Shown here: positions 30,936 to 39,067 of the stretch, piece after piece
How the letters are laid out: each line of letters opens with the position of its first letter
How positions within the stretch are numbered: the stretch's first letter is position 1
Assembly: GCA_016932385.1 (NCBI GenBank)
Contig: JAFGCY010000003.1
Location: 1-40,910 of the forward strand
Direction of reading: 5' to 3'
DNA from: a bacterium
Lineage (GTDB): Bacteria > 4484-113 > JAFGCY01
DNA: 40,910 bases
Program-made: the position numbers and the translations under genes
Notes under the pieces: model-generated
What the model saw: only the letters and a program-made list of their open reading frames with translations
Told to the model about the DNA's origin: nothing
The model's database searches: none

Positions 30936-31295
30936 TCAGTCACCCCGGGCCTGGACACCGGCTGCTTCCACCATCAGGACCACGGTCCGCTGGTCCGCAC
31001 GGGTGCGATGCATTACTCCGCGGGGTACGACCAGGCCTTGCAGCGGTAGTAACGACACGGTCCGTTCAGGCAAGTCCAGCAGCAGTTCGCCCTCCAAGAC
31101 AAAGAACAACTCGTCCTCGCGATCGTGTTTGTGCCAGTGGAACTCGCCTGCGAAGACACCCAGGCGGACGACGCTGTCATTGACAGCACATAGCGTTTGG
31201 TTCCACCAGCGAGTTGGGCAGGACTGCGCCAGCCTGCCGGCTTCGATAAGCTCAAGCGGCTCGTACTTAGTGTCGGTGTGAATGTCGTAATCCAT
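30936..31295 (-). CDS. Cupin-domain protein
   Basis: This 119-residue single-domain cupin shows the metal-binding motif 1 as HWHKHDREDELFFVLEGEL (two His and a Glu) and motif 2 with LVVPRGVMHRTRA (third His), all ligands present. Small cupins of this kind can bind Mn, Fe or Zn and act as isomerases, dioxygenases or sugar-binding proteins; none can be assigned. The N-terminus, DYDIHTDTKYEPLELIEAG, is not distinctive. It lies upstream of the CDF gene on the same strand, with 71 bases between, including a palindrome. Confidence 0.85.
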   Translation of the reverse strand: MDYDIHTDTKYEPLELIEAGRLAQSCPTRWWNQTLCAVNDSVVRLGVFAGEFHWHKHDREDELFFVLEGELLLDLPERTVSLLPLQGLVVPRGVMHRTRADQRTVVLMVEAAGVQARGD

Positions 31296-31421
31296 GATGA
31301 GGTTAAGTTTAATGGGTGCGGCGGGCGAGAACCTGAGCGTTAGCTACTGGGGTAAACGACGGGCAGCCGGTGTCCAGGTTGTTGGCTGGTGGGAACCGAT
31401 TTCGCTTCGTCCGCTGCGCGT

Positions 31422-34400
31422 TTAGTGATGAGTCGCATCCGCCGGCTCGTTGCGCAGCACCTGCATGATTTTCTGTTTGAATTCAGCGAATTGGTACGGC
31501 TTCTGGATGAAGTCAGCCAGGCCTTCGCCGAGAAAGTGCTGGGTTGCTTCCTGTTCGTTGTATCCGCTGCATAAGATGACCTGGATATCTGGGCGAATGC
31601 GCTTCATTTCACGGAACGCGCTGATACCGTCCATCTGCGGCATGTTCAGATCAAGAATAACCAGGGCGATATCCGCGGGATGCTCTTTGAACAGCCGGAC
31701 CGCAACCTCTCCATCTTCCGCGCTGATGGCCTGCATACCGAGGCGCTCCAAGAAATTCTTGCAGACTAGGCGGACCGACTTTTCGTCATCGACAACCAGG
31801 GCCAGCCCTTCCAGCGAAGACTCGGGTTCGGCTTGGCTGAGGGTTGCGTCGGTGCCGGAATCGCGGACCTTGGCGTCAGGATTGACCGGGAACAACACGC
31901 GGAACTTCGAGCCGCGTCCCAGCTCGGTTTCAACCATGATCGCGCCTTGATGGCCGCGCATGATCCCGAGTACGGCGGCCAAACCCAGCCCGCGGCCGGT
32001 GAACTTCGTTGTATAAAACGGATCGAACAGCCGTTGGAGGGTTCTTTCATCCATACCGGTGCCGGTATCGGTGACTTCTAGAAAAACAAAATGCCCCGGC
32101 CGCGGCTTGTCTTCAACCCGGCTGAGCTGCAATTCTTGCTCCGTGAAGATTCGTTCGCCGGTGGTTACTTTAATCACGCCCGGCTGCTCGCCGATCGCTT
32201 CGGAAGCGTTGGTGATCAGGTTCATGATAACTTGCTGCAGCTGCCCAACGTCAGCCTCGATCTTGGTCAGCTGGTTTTCCAATGACAGCTGCAATGTAGC
32301 GGTTTTAGCCACGGAGGCTTTGAACAGGTGCGAGTTCTCCTTGACCAATTCGCTCAGATCGATGCCTTCCAGGACAAACTTGCCTTTGCCCGAATAGGCC
32401 AGCATCTGCCGGGTCAGATCGCTGGCCCGGCGCGAGGCCTGCAATGCCTGGTTTAGAAACTCGCGCGAAGTTGAAGCTGCAGGAAGGTCGATGACCGCCA
32501 GATCCAGGTTGCCGATGATCGCCATCAGCAGGTTGTTAAAATCGTGGGCGATCCCGCCGGCTAAAACACCCAGGCTTTCCAGCTTCTGGCTATGCAGCAA
32601 TTGACGCTCGATCTCCAGTCTTTCCGTTTCGGCTTGCTTGCGTTCGGTGATGTCCATCAGCATGCCGAACGCCCCCTGATAGCTGCCATCCGCCGAGAAG
32701 ATGGGTGTCGCCGAGACGATACACCAGACTTCGGAACCATCGGCATGGCGGAAGCGTTGCTCATAGGCCGTGCCTGTATCCCGTAACTGCAACGGCAACT
32801 GACCGGTTTTCGGCAGGTCAACGGCAAACAGAAAGTCGGCCAAAGGGCGGCCGATCATCTGCTCGGCGGAGTATCCGAGCATTTCGGCGCCGGACGCGTT
32901 GGTAAACGTCAGCCGGTGTTCGGTGTCCGTGACCCAGACTGCTTCACGGGCTAACTCAACGAGCATACGGTATTTGCTCTCGCTTTCCTGCAGTGCTTGT
33001 TCGGTCTTTTTCCGTTCGGAGATGTCAATGCCCATGCCCATTACCATCGGGCCTTTGGGTGTCAGCAACCTGGTCGTGGACACGAGATAGGGGACGGGCT
33101 GCCTTTGCTTGTTAATCAGCAAGGTTTCCAACTGAGCGCTGCCCCCGGTTTCCAACTGCCGGCGGGCGTGCGCTACACCCAATCTGCGCACTTCTGGATC
33201 CAGATGCCAGTCGCCGAGAAACCAGTCCTGGAGGTCATCGGCCGTGAACCCCAGCGAGATCTCGTGAGCCCGATTCCAACGTTTCAGGCGGAGCGTGGAA
33301 TCGTATAAGAAGAAAATGCCGGGCATGCTGTCAATCAGCGTTTCGGAAAACTCCTTCTCGCACCGCAAGGCCTCGTCCGCCAGTTTGCGCTCGGTGATAT
33401 CCTGCAGGCTGAACTGGATCATAATCTCATTGCGGTGCTCAAACCTCATTAAATAGACTGCGCCGTCCCAGATCTCGCCATTGGGACGCAGGTGGCGCCA
33501 CTCAAAAACGGCGGACCCGTGCTCCAGGCAATCGCGGATACGTTCGGCGGCGGCTTGTTTGGAATTAGTGCCATCGTATTGAGTCGGGGTCGAAACATCC
33601 AGAGGATTTTTCCCGAGGACGTCTTCGCGGGAGTCAAAGCCATATACCTTAGCCGCTGCCTCATTGCAGTCCGTGAACTGCCAGGTTGTCGCATCCATCA
33701 CGATCAGCGGGATATGGGAGTCTCTAAACAGCAGTCGGTTATAAGCCTGGCTTTCGGTGATCGCGTCTTCGGCAGCTTTCCGCTCCGATACTTCCTGCGT
33801 CAACTGGATATTGATTTCTTCGATCTGCCCATAGGCGTAGCGCAAGTCAGACTCGGCCTGGGCGGTTTGCACGATTAACGAAACGGTATTGGCCAGGGTT
33901 TCGATCACGTTTTGCTCATCGGCGGTAATGCGATGCTGGCTGAACAGCGCCAGCACTCCGGCCGGCGATCCAGCGTTACCCAGCAAGCGGTAGCCAGCAA
34001 AAGCGGTGAGTCCCAAATCCGCCGCCCACTGGCGATCAGATAAGTTCACATCGTGGCTGAGTTCATTGGTGACGAAGCCCGTCATTTCGGAATTGGCCAA
34101 CGAGCCGATTTCATGCCAGCCCAGTGGGATGCGGGCGTGGATTCCGCCATCGCGATGTCGATAGCGGCCGGAACTCGCGACGAGATGCAAGCAATTTTTC
34201 CGGTCCTGGCAGGTCGTGTCACCAGCGCTGGTATCAGCATGGTCGCAGCCCGCCCGGCAGCGATCAGCCGCTCGAATCAGCCACACCCGCGCAAAATCCG
34301 CGTCGAGGATCTCCACCACCCGGTCGGTGACAATTTGCAGCTTTTCGACCAACTCAGCTGGTTTCAGCAACTCCTCGTAGAGGCTGTTAATTTGCTGATT

Positions 34401-35531
34401 ACGCAACTCGGCGCGCTTGCGGTCGCTGATGTCAGTATGGGTGCCGATCACGCGCAGGGGATCGCCTTCGGCGGTGCGCGATATGACTTTGCCGCGATCC
34501 AGGATCCACTTATAACTGCCGTCCTTGCAGCGCAAGCGATGTTCGTTGTGGTAGACGGGAGTCTGGCCGGAAAAATGCTGTTCGATTGCCTCCATGACGT
34601 GCGCCAGGTCTTCAGGATGGACAAGTCGCTTCCAATCTTCCAGCGAGTCGCCAATTTCCGCATCGGCGTAACCCAACATCGCCTTCCATTGACCGGAGTA
34701 GAACACCTTGTTAGTTTGCGCATCCCAGTCCCAGAGGCCATCACCGGCGCCATGCAACGCGAACTGCCAACGTTCCTCGCTCTGCCGCAGAGCCTGTTCC
34801 TTGGCGGCCAGGCTGGTGTATTGCCTGCGCAGCTCTTCCTCTGCCACACTCAGCTGGTCGTTAGCCTCGGTAAGCTCAAGCTCCTTCAGCCGCCCCTGTT
34901 CGATTTCATCTTCGAGTTTCTTTAACGCTACGGCCATATCCGCTCGGGTCGCCTCGTCAGCTTTCAGTAAATCTGCGAGTTCGGATTCAATCGTGCGCGA
35001 CGACGTCCGGACGGTAAACGCGTCAAATGCATCACCGTTGGCGATAAACTGGGTTTGCTCCGTCCAGCAGTTTTCGCCAAACAGCTTCTCGCCGTAGCCG
35101 GACAGCTTGCCGGCCAGCATGGCACTGCCCCAACAGACGCCGATCGCCTTCTGGTATCGGCCTTCCCAGCTGTTTTCAATGATGAAGTGTGCTTCTTTAC
35201 GTTGAAAATCGAGATTCGTCAGCCGGCCTTTACCCCAGCCGGCCACGCGGGCGGAAGCCGCAAACGCGGCGAATCCTTGCTGAAAATCGGGATAACTCGA
35301 AATGATCTCCCAATCGCTGTCCACGCTTTTGCGGCCCTCGGCCTGTAACGCCAGGGCAAAGCGCTTGGTTCCGACCATCGTGTGTAAGCCCGTCATTAAA
35401 CCGGCCAACGTAGTATTGGTCCACATGAGCGTGATCGGGAGCCCGGCGAAAGAACATGTTCCCTGGTCGAGTCGCCATTCGAGAACAATTCCGCCAATAT
35501 TGATCTGATAACTCGATTTATCTCGAGTCAT
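31422..35531 (-). CDS. Hybrid sensor histidine kinase with V4R-like, PAS, GAF and receiver domains
   Basis: This 1369-residue sensor has no transmembrane helix, so it is probably cytoplasmic. The order is: an N-terminal domain (about 1-185) resembling V4R/XylR-N ligand-binding domains (AIGVCWGSAMLAGKLSGYGE, FDAFTV), a coiled coil (about 190-245), PAS (about 250-375), GAF (about 395-570), three PAS domains (about 590-965), HisKA with LAGGIAHDFNNLL (phospho-acceptor His996), an ATPase domain (NLITNASEAIG, DTGTGMD, GRGLGLAAV) and a receiver with Asp1294 in VILDLNMPQMDG. The GAF holds a Cys cluster, C425, C429, C441, C447 (CX3CX11CX5C), which could bind metal or an Fe-S cluster. GGAG lies 7 bases before the ATG. 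Signal and partner are unknown. The 126-base gap downstream shows no clear terminator. Confidence 0.93.
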   Translation of the reverse strand: MTRDKSSYQINIGGIVLEWRLDQGTCSFAGLPITLMWTNTTLAGLMTGLHTMVGTKRFALALQAEGRKSVDSDWEIISSYPDFQQGFAAFAASARVAGWGKGRLTNLDFQRKEAHFIIENSWEGRYQKAIGVCWGSAMLAGKLSGYGEKLFGENCWTEQTQFIANGDAFDAFTVRTSSRTIESELADLLKADEATRADMAVALKKLEDEIEQGRLKELELTEANDQLSVAEEELRRQYTSLAAKEQALRQSEERWQFALHGAGDGLWDWDAQTNKVFYSGQWKAMLGYADAEIGDSLEDWKRLVHPEDLAHVMEAIEQHFSGQTPVYHNEHRLRCKDGSYKWILDRGKVISRTAEGDPLRVIGTHTDISDRKRAELRNQQINSLYEELLKPAELVEKLQIVTDRVVEILDADFARVWLIRAADRCRAGCDHADTSAGDTTCQDRKNCLHLVASSGRYRHRDGGIHARIPLGWHEIGSLANSEMTGFVTNELSHDVNLSDRQWAADLGLTAFAGYRLLGNAGSPAGVLALFSQHRITADEQNVIETLANTVSLIVQTAQAESDLRYAYGQIEEINIQLTQEVSERKAAEDAITESQAYNRLLFRDSHIPLIVMDATTWQFTDCNEAAAKVYGFDSREDVLGKNPLDVSTPTQYDGTNSKQAAAERIRDCLEHGSAVFEWRHLRPNGEIWDGAVYLMRFEHRNEIMIQFSLQDITERKLADEALRCEKEFSETLIDSMPGIFFLYDSTLRLKRWNRAHEISLGFTADDLQDWFLGDWHLDPEVRRLGVAHARRQLETGGSAQLETLLINKQRQPVPYLVSTTRLLTPKGPMVMGMGIDISERKKTEQALQESESKYRMLVELAREAVWVTDTEHRLTFTNASGAEMLGYSAEQMIGRPLADFLFAVDLPKTGQLPLQLRDTGTAYEQRFRHADGSEVWCIVSATPIFSADGSYQGAFGMLMDITERKQAETERLEIERQLLHSQKLESLGVLAGGIAHDFNNLLMAIIGNLDLAVIDLPAASTSREFLNQALQASRRASDLTRQMLAYSGKGKFVLEGIDLSELVKENSHLFKASVAKTATLQLSLENQLTKIEADVGQLQQVIMNLITNASEAIGEQPGVIKVTTGERIFTEQELQLSRVEDKPRPGHFVFLEVTDTGTGMDERTLQRLFDPFYTTKFTGRGLGLAAVLGIMRGHQGAIMVETELGRGSKFRVLFPVNPDAKVRDSGTDATLSQAEPESSLEGLALVVDDEKSVRLVCKNFLERLGMQAISAEDGEVAVRLFKEHPADIALVILDLNMPQMDGISAFREMKRIRPDIQVILCSGYNEQEATQHFLGEGLADFIQKPYQFAEFKQKIMQVLRNEPADATHH

Positions 35532-35959
35532 TAACTTGCTCCATCAACGCTGGTTTTGGCTGGATAATAGCCACCGCTTAGCAATGTGGGCGTTCGTGAA
35601 TCGCGGTAACGATTCACCTCAACCGCTAATAAATAATGTATAGCATCGTGCTATAGAGACTTATCGCTTTTTTATAAGGATTTAATAGCCGGCTTCTGCT
35701 GGTGTTGTTGCCAGGCAACACAGGCTGGATTGAATGAGCCAGCCGCGGATATCACAGGCCACGGCCCGATTAGCAGCATTGAGCAACGCGCCTGAACCGC
35801 GCGCTCCACCCGATCAAGCTGTGCGCGCGGGGAACCAGCGCCACAATTCTGGTGCAGGTGGTAATTCTGCGTTATAATGGGCATAACGATACTGAGTCTC
35901 ATTCTCGGTTGTGTTTACTGATTAGCGGACGATACCAAGTCCGTCGTTAAGGAGTACTT
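35532..35959. other. Intergenic region with three inverted repeats, no gene
   Basis: This 428-base gap separates the hybrid kinase from a divergent lipoprotein. Besides the repeat at 35596-35617 it holds two more perfect inverted repeats: TATAGCA-TCG-TGCTATA (35639-35655) and TGTTGCC-A-GGCAACA (35706-35720). A TATAAT (35873-35878) lies upstream of the lipoprotein but lacks a good -35, so its role as a promoter is weakly supported. A 76-codon minus-strand frame (35672-35902) looks like noise and I do not call it. Confidence 0.5.
35596..35617 (-). promoter_or_regulatory. Inverted repeat upstream of the hybrid kinase
   Basis: GTGAATCG (35596-35603), CGGTAA, CGATTCAC (35610-35617) has perfect 8-bp arms around a 6-base spacer, about 65 bases before the kinase start. 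The arm length and one-helical-turn-scale spacing fit a dimeric repressor or activator site. The protein is unknown. Confidence 0.5.
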
Positions 35960-37822
35960 ATGCATCGTAGGTTAGAAAGTGTGGGTTCCCCGCGACAGCT
36001 GACGATTGCGGTGGCGCTTATTCTGGGAGCAGTGCTGCTGCTTTACGGAGCGGCGGGCTGTGGCGGTGGTATGGTGACAGGCGGCGCTGCGGCGTTGACC
36101 GAGCAGAACTCGGCTGCGGAGCAAAGCCCAGGGGCGGATTCGCGCGAAGTCAGCGATCTGCTGCCTCGCAACTTGTTACCACAACCAAGCAGCCTCAGCC
36201 GGCGTTTGGACAGCGATCCGGTTGAGATCTGCCCAGGCAGTGGCTATGAGCAGCAGCTGCCGCATCGCCGTGTCGCCAGTTGGGGTGACCTGGCTGTCTT
36301 CAAGCCGCAGAGCCTCCGCGGTCGCGGCCGGGGTTTAAGCAACGGGCGCTTTGCCTATGCGCTTTATCATCTGTCGGCACCCAAGGGCACGGCTTCAGAC
36401 GAAGCGGTGGACTTCACATTGCGGCTGGACCCCTTGTTTCAAGGCGGTTTAAGCGGCGAGAACCCCCTGTATGTCGCGTTGGCCGACTGGAATACCGACA
36501 GCTGGAACGTCAAAGCCCAGGACTACAACTCCTCGCGGTCGAATACGACGACTGCGCGGTTCGAGCCCGATGACGATTACGACGGAGGCGATGGTGACGG
36601 GTGGGTTGATTTGCTGCTGGCCATTGTCGTCGCTCCCAGCTATGGAGGCGGGGGCGGGGGCGGAGTCGTGCGCTTGGAGCAGCTGAGCGTATCCAGTGGT
36701 TGGGAGCTGTCCGTGCTGGACGATGGGCGCCGGAGCGGCTTCATTCCAAGCGGGCAGCAGGAGTTGGATGCAGAACGATGCGACGATGGCTCGCACCAAC
36801 TGGCATATTTCACCGGCTTCAGCGGCCTGCGCCATGCGCGGTGCGTGGATGGCACTTGTGCCACCACGCGGATTCCCGGTACATTCGGGTCCGGCCCGAA
36901 TGTCAGTCTGGCCTGTGATCCCGCCAGCCTGCCGCACGTTGCGTCGTATGACAGCAGGCGTAACGTTGGTCCCGTCCGCTGGATGGCGCCGGAAGGGCTC
37001 TGGCGCAGTAGTTCATTCCACAACGGCGAATCTTCGGGCGCGCCCTTTGATCCCGATGTTTGCCCGAGTATCGTCGTCGACAGCGCAGGCACCGAGCACG
37101 TTTGCTATGTCGATCCGTCGAGTGGAGCACTGCTGCACTCGTGGCGCAGTCCCGGTGGTGAGTGGCAGGAGGAGGAGATTTTCTCCGGGCGACGCATTCG
37201 CCAGCGACCGGACTTATTAATGAGCGAATGGGACGATCTGGTCTGCGTCTGTCGCACCGACGGAGACGGCGGGGCGGTCTATGTGTTCCAACGCGGCGCC
37301 ACGGGGTGGGAGGGCCAGGTCGTTGCCGACCTGTCCTGCCCGGTGGATGCGGACGGCACTTCGCGCGGTTATCTCAGCGCGGATCTGGACCGCGATGGCC
37401 GGTTGGATATTGTCTGCAATGCGCCGGACGGTGATTACATCATCCACCGCGACCTGGCCACGCGGCGGACATCCGTGGATCAGCTGAGCTCCTCGAGCAG
37501 CAGTTCAAGCTGCGCGGTGGTCAGCAGCGGTGGGTTTGCCCATGTCTTCATCTGCGATCCCGATAGCAATACTGTCCAATATCGGCGCAAGGCCGCTTGG
37601 GGCAAGGTCGATCGCGATGAAGTTTGCGCGCGGATTGCCGTCGGTGCGGCGGGTGTGACGGAGCAGGTCACACAGCTGGATGCGATCATTGATCCCGACG
37701 ACGACGGCGACGGGATCAGCGAGGCGAGTTGTTACTTGATGCTGGAGAGTTCGTCCTCGTCCCGTCCCAGTGTCGCGCACTGGACGCTCGAGGTTCGCGT
37801 GAATCGGATCGAAATGGCTTAA
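35960..37822 (+). CDS. Large lipoprotein with propeller-like and EF-hand-like calcium repeats
   Basis: This 620-residue protein has a lipobox-like GAAGC at the end of a signal sequence, with three Gly after the Cys. A Ser/Ala/Pro linker follows, then a long beta-rich region. Acidic stretches resemble EF-hand or dockerin-type calcium loops (DPDDDGDGISE, DLDRDGRLDIV; the latter also fits FG-GAP/VCBS repeats). The mid-part has recurring DVCPSIVVDSAG and LSCPVDADG blocks, suggesting a beta propeller of uncertain blade count. Poly-Gly (GGGGGGGVV) and poly-Ser (nine Ser) tracts are present. AAGGAG lies 6 bases before the ATG. It is divergent from the hybrid kinase. No enzyme motif is seen; a surface or secreted adhesive/binding role is a guess. 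Confidence 0.75.
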   Translation: MHRRLESVGSPRQLTIAVALILGAVLLLYGAAGCGGGMVTGGAAALTEQNSAAEQSPGADSREVSDLLPRNLLPQPSSLSRRLDSDPVEICPGSGYEQQLPHRRVASWGDLAVFKPQSLRGRGRGLSNGRFAYALYHLSAPKGTASDEAVDFTLRLDPLFQGGLSGENPLYVALADWNTDSWNVKAQDYNSSRSNTTTARFEPDDDYDGGDGDGWVDLLLAIVVAPSYGGGGGGGVVRLEQLSVSSGWELSVLDDGRRSGFIPSGQQELDAERCDDGSHQLAYFTGFSGLRHARCVDGTCATTRIPGTFGSGPNVSLACDPASLPHVASYDSRRNVGPVRWMAPEGLWRSSSFHNGESSGAPFDPDVCPSIVVDSAGTEHVCYVDPSSGALLHSWRSPGGEWQEEEIFSGRRIRQRPDLLMSEWDDLVCVCRTDGDGGAVYVFQRGATGWEGQVVADLSCPVDADGTSRGYLSADLDRDGRLDIVCNAPDGDYIIHRDLATRRTSVDQLSSSSSSSSCAVVSSGGFAHVFICDPDSNTVQYRRKAAWGKVDRDEVCARIAVGAAGVTEQVTQLDAIIDPDDDGDGISEASCYLMLESSSSSRPSVAHWTLEVRVNRIEMA

Positions 37823-37838
37823 GCCCAATTAACAGCGG

Positions 37839-37873
37839 AGCCGCGGAAGGCTGAATGCCGGCTTTCCGCGGCT
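37839..37873 (+). terminator. Stem-loop after the large lipoprotein
   Basis: AGCCGCGGAA (37839-37848) pairs with TTCCGCGGCT (37864-37873), with further pairing inside the loop. It starts 17 bases after the stop codon. The T-run is weak (GCTGCTGCTGTCC), so it may act as a Rho-dependent or processing hairpin. Confidence 0.5.
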
Positions 37874-38064
37874 GCTGCTGTCCTTACACACCCACTTGGC
37901 TGTTGACTCCGTTGTGGACGCGATCAAGCGAGGGCTACCGGTGCTGAGTTATCGATACGCTCTGAGCGGCAGCCACTTCGTTCATCATCTGCGCGAAAGC
38001 TGCCTTTCACGCCACGCGATCAGCGCCACAACCCGGGGGCTGGACCGGGCGTCTGGCCTGGCTA

Positions 38065-38103
38065 TCTACTATAGTAGACAAATACATTAACTATAGTTAT
38101 AAT
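38065..38103 (+). promoter_or_regulatory. XRE promoter overlapped by two palindromic operators
   Basis: TAGACA (38075-38080), a 17-base spacer and TATAAT (38098-38103) form a near-consensus promoter. TCTACTATAGTAGA (38065-38078) and TAACTATAGTTA (38088-38099) are perfect palindromes with a common ACTATAGT core, centres 22 bp apart, about two helical turns, overlapping the -35 and -10. Transcription should start at or next to the ATG at 38110. This is the layout of an autoregulated repressor. Confidence 0.75.
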
Positions 38104-38109
38104 CATGGT

Positions 38110-38472
38110 ATGTTGGACGGACTTGGTAATGAGCTCAATAGCGCCAGAAAGCGGATGGATGCATCCTTGGAAGTAATCGCCACGCCGGCCAAGATCTCGA
38201 CGGCTTACCTGCATAAGCTGGAACGCGGGGTGGTGAACAGCCCCTCGCCGCGGGTGTTGGCACGGCTGGCTGTTGTCCTGGGACTGGATTACCTGTGGTT
38301 GATGGAGCTGGCGGGCTATCTCGACGAGGAGCAACTGGCCCGGGCCAGATTGCGCGAAGCGCCACCCGCACCGCATCCGCTCGCTGGCCAGCAACTCACC
38401 GGCGAGGAATGGAAGGCAGTCGGCGCGTACATTGGTATGCTGGTTGCCCAGCGCGGCCAGGATCTCGGTTAA
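38110..38472 (+). CDS. XRE-family helix-turn-helix regulator, probably autoregulated
   Basis: This 120-residue DNA-binding protein has an N-terminal HTH (about 5-65): RKRMDASLEVIATPAKIS, TAYLHKLERG and SPSPRVLARLAVVLGLDY, the canonical XRE pattern. The C-terminal part (about 70-120) contains an acidic helical stretch and LTGEEWKAVGAYIGMLVAQ, with no ligand-binding domain I recognise. TATAAT lies exactly 6 bases before the ATG, so the mRNA is probably leaderless, as for phage lambda cI from PRM. Two palindromes cover the promoter. No phage genes surround it, so it may be a stand-alone chromosomal regulator of a neighbour, possibly the divergent region or the DUF486 gene. Confidence 0.92.
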   Translation: MLDGLGNELNSARKRMDASLEVIATPAKISTAYLHKLERGVVNSPSPRVLARLAVVLGLDYLWLMELAGYLDEEQLARARLREAPPAPHPLAGQQLTGEEWKAVGAYIGMLVAQRGQDLG

Positions 38473-38522
38473 TCAAGCAATCTCAAACATAAGTTGCATG
38501 GCCGCGCGCTTTGCTGCGTGGT

Positions 38523-38873
38523 TTAGTTGACAGCCGGCAGCTGGCGGAACATGAAAAAAACTGCGCCGACCAAGCACAGGCTGGCCCAGAAGTAATCCCA
38601 GGTCAGTTGCTGCTTCATATAAACAACGCAAAAGGCGGCGAAGACGCCCATTGCCAGTACTTCCTGGATGATCTTGAGCTGGGGGAGTGAGAACAACGTG
38701 CTGCCCAACCGGTTGGCGGGGACCTGCAGGATGTACTCGAAGAAGGCGATACCCCAGCTGATCAGAATGACCAGCAGTAACGGCCGCGCGCGGAAGTCCT
38801 TAAGATGACCATACCAGGCGTAGGTCATGAAGACATTGGACAGAACAAGCATGAGGATTGGTATCAGGCGCAT
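38523..38873 (-). CDS. DUF486 (DMT-like) membrane protein
   Basis: This 116-residue protein has four predicted transmembrane helices and the family pattern: SNVFMTYAWYGHLKDF near the N-terminus, LLLVILISWGIAFFEYILQVPANRLG, and QLKIIQEVLAMGVFAAFCVVYM then LTWDYFWASLCLVGAVFFMFR. DUF486 proteins are short DMT-superfamily members of unknown transport role. It converges on the XRE gene with about 50 bases between, so the two do not share a transcript. Confidence 0.9.
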   Translation of the reverse strand: MRLIPILMLVLSNVFMTYAWYGHLKDFRARPLLLVILISWGIAFFEYILQVPANRLGSTLFSLPQLKIIQEVLAMGVFAAFCVVYMKQQLTWDYFWASLCLVGAVFFMFRQLPAVN

Positions 38874-38957
38874 TTCGATGGCTACCCAGCCGGCACGCTA
38901 TGGTTCCACGGGATCAGACCGGGAATTGGCAAATGACGCATCAGGTTGACGGCGAAC

Positions 38958-38977
38958 CGCGGAGGAAGCTCTCCGCG
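38958..38977. other. Short hairpin between DUF486 and dehydrogenase genes
   Basis: CGCGGAG (38958-38964) pairs with CTCCGCG (38971-38977) around a 6-base loop, in the 194-base gap. It may be a weak terminator or operator; no T-run follows. Confidence 0.25.
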
Positions 38978-39067
38978 CCAAACATTCTAAGGCAACAGTG
39001 AGGATTCAGGAGCTATTGGCGGAGAAATTCACAGTCAAATAACCCGACCCGGAATACTAAGCTTCAA

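Noticed and set aside
35672-35902. A 76-codon minus-strand frame in the gap between the kinase and lipoprotein
   Set aside because: No ribosome binding site, no family features, and it runs over one of the inverted repeats.
37480-37515. Repetitive serine codons as a mobile or satellite repeat
   Set aside because: It is an in-frame poly-Ser tract of the large lipoprotein with mixed codons, not a DNA-level tandem repeat.
37896-38090. A short plus-strand frame ahead of the XRE gene
   Set aside because: Starts at a TTG without a ribosome binding site and ends inside the operator/promoter region.
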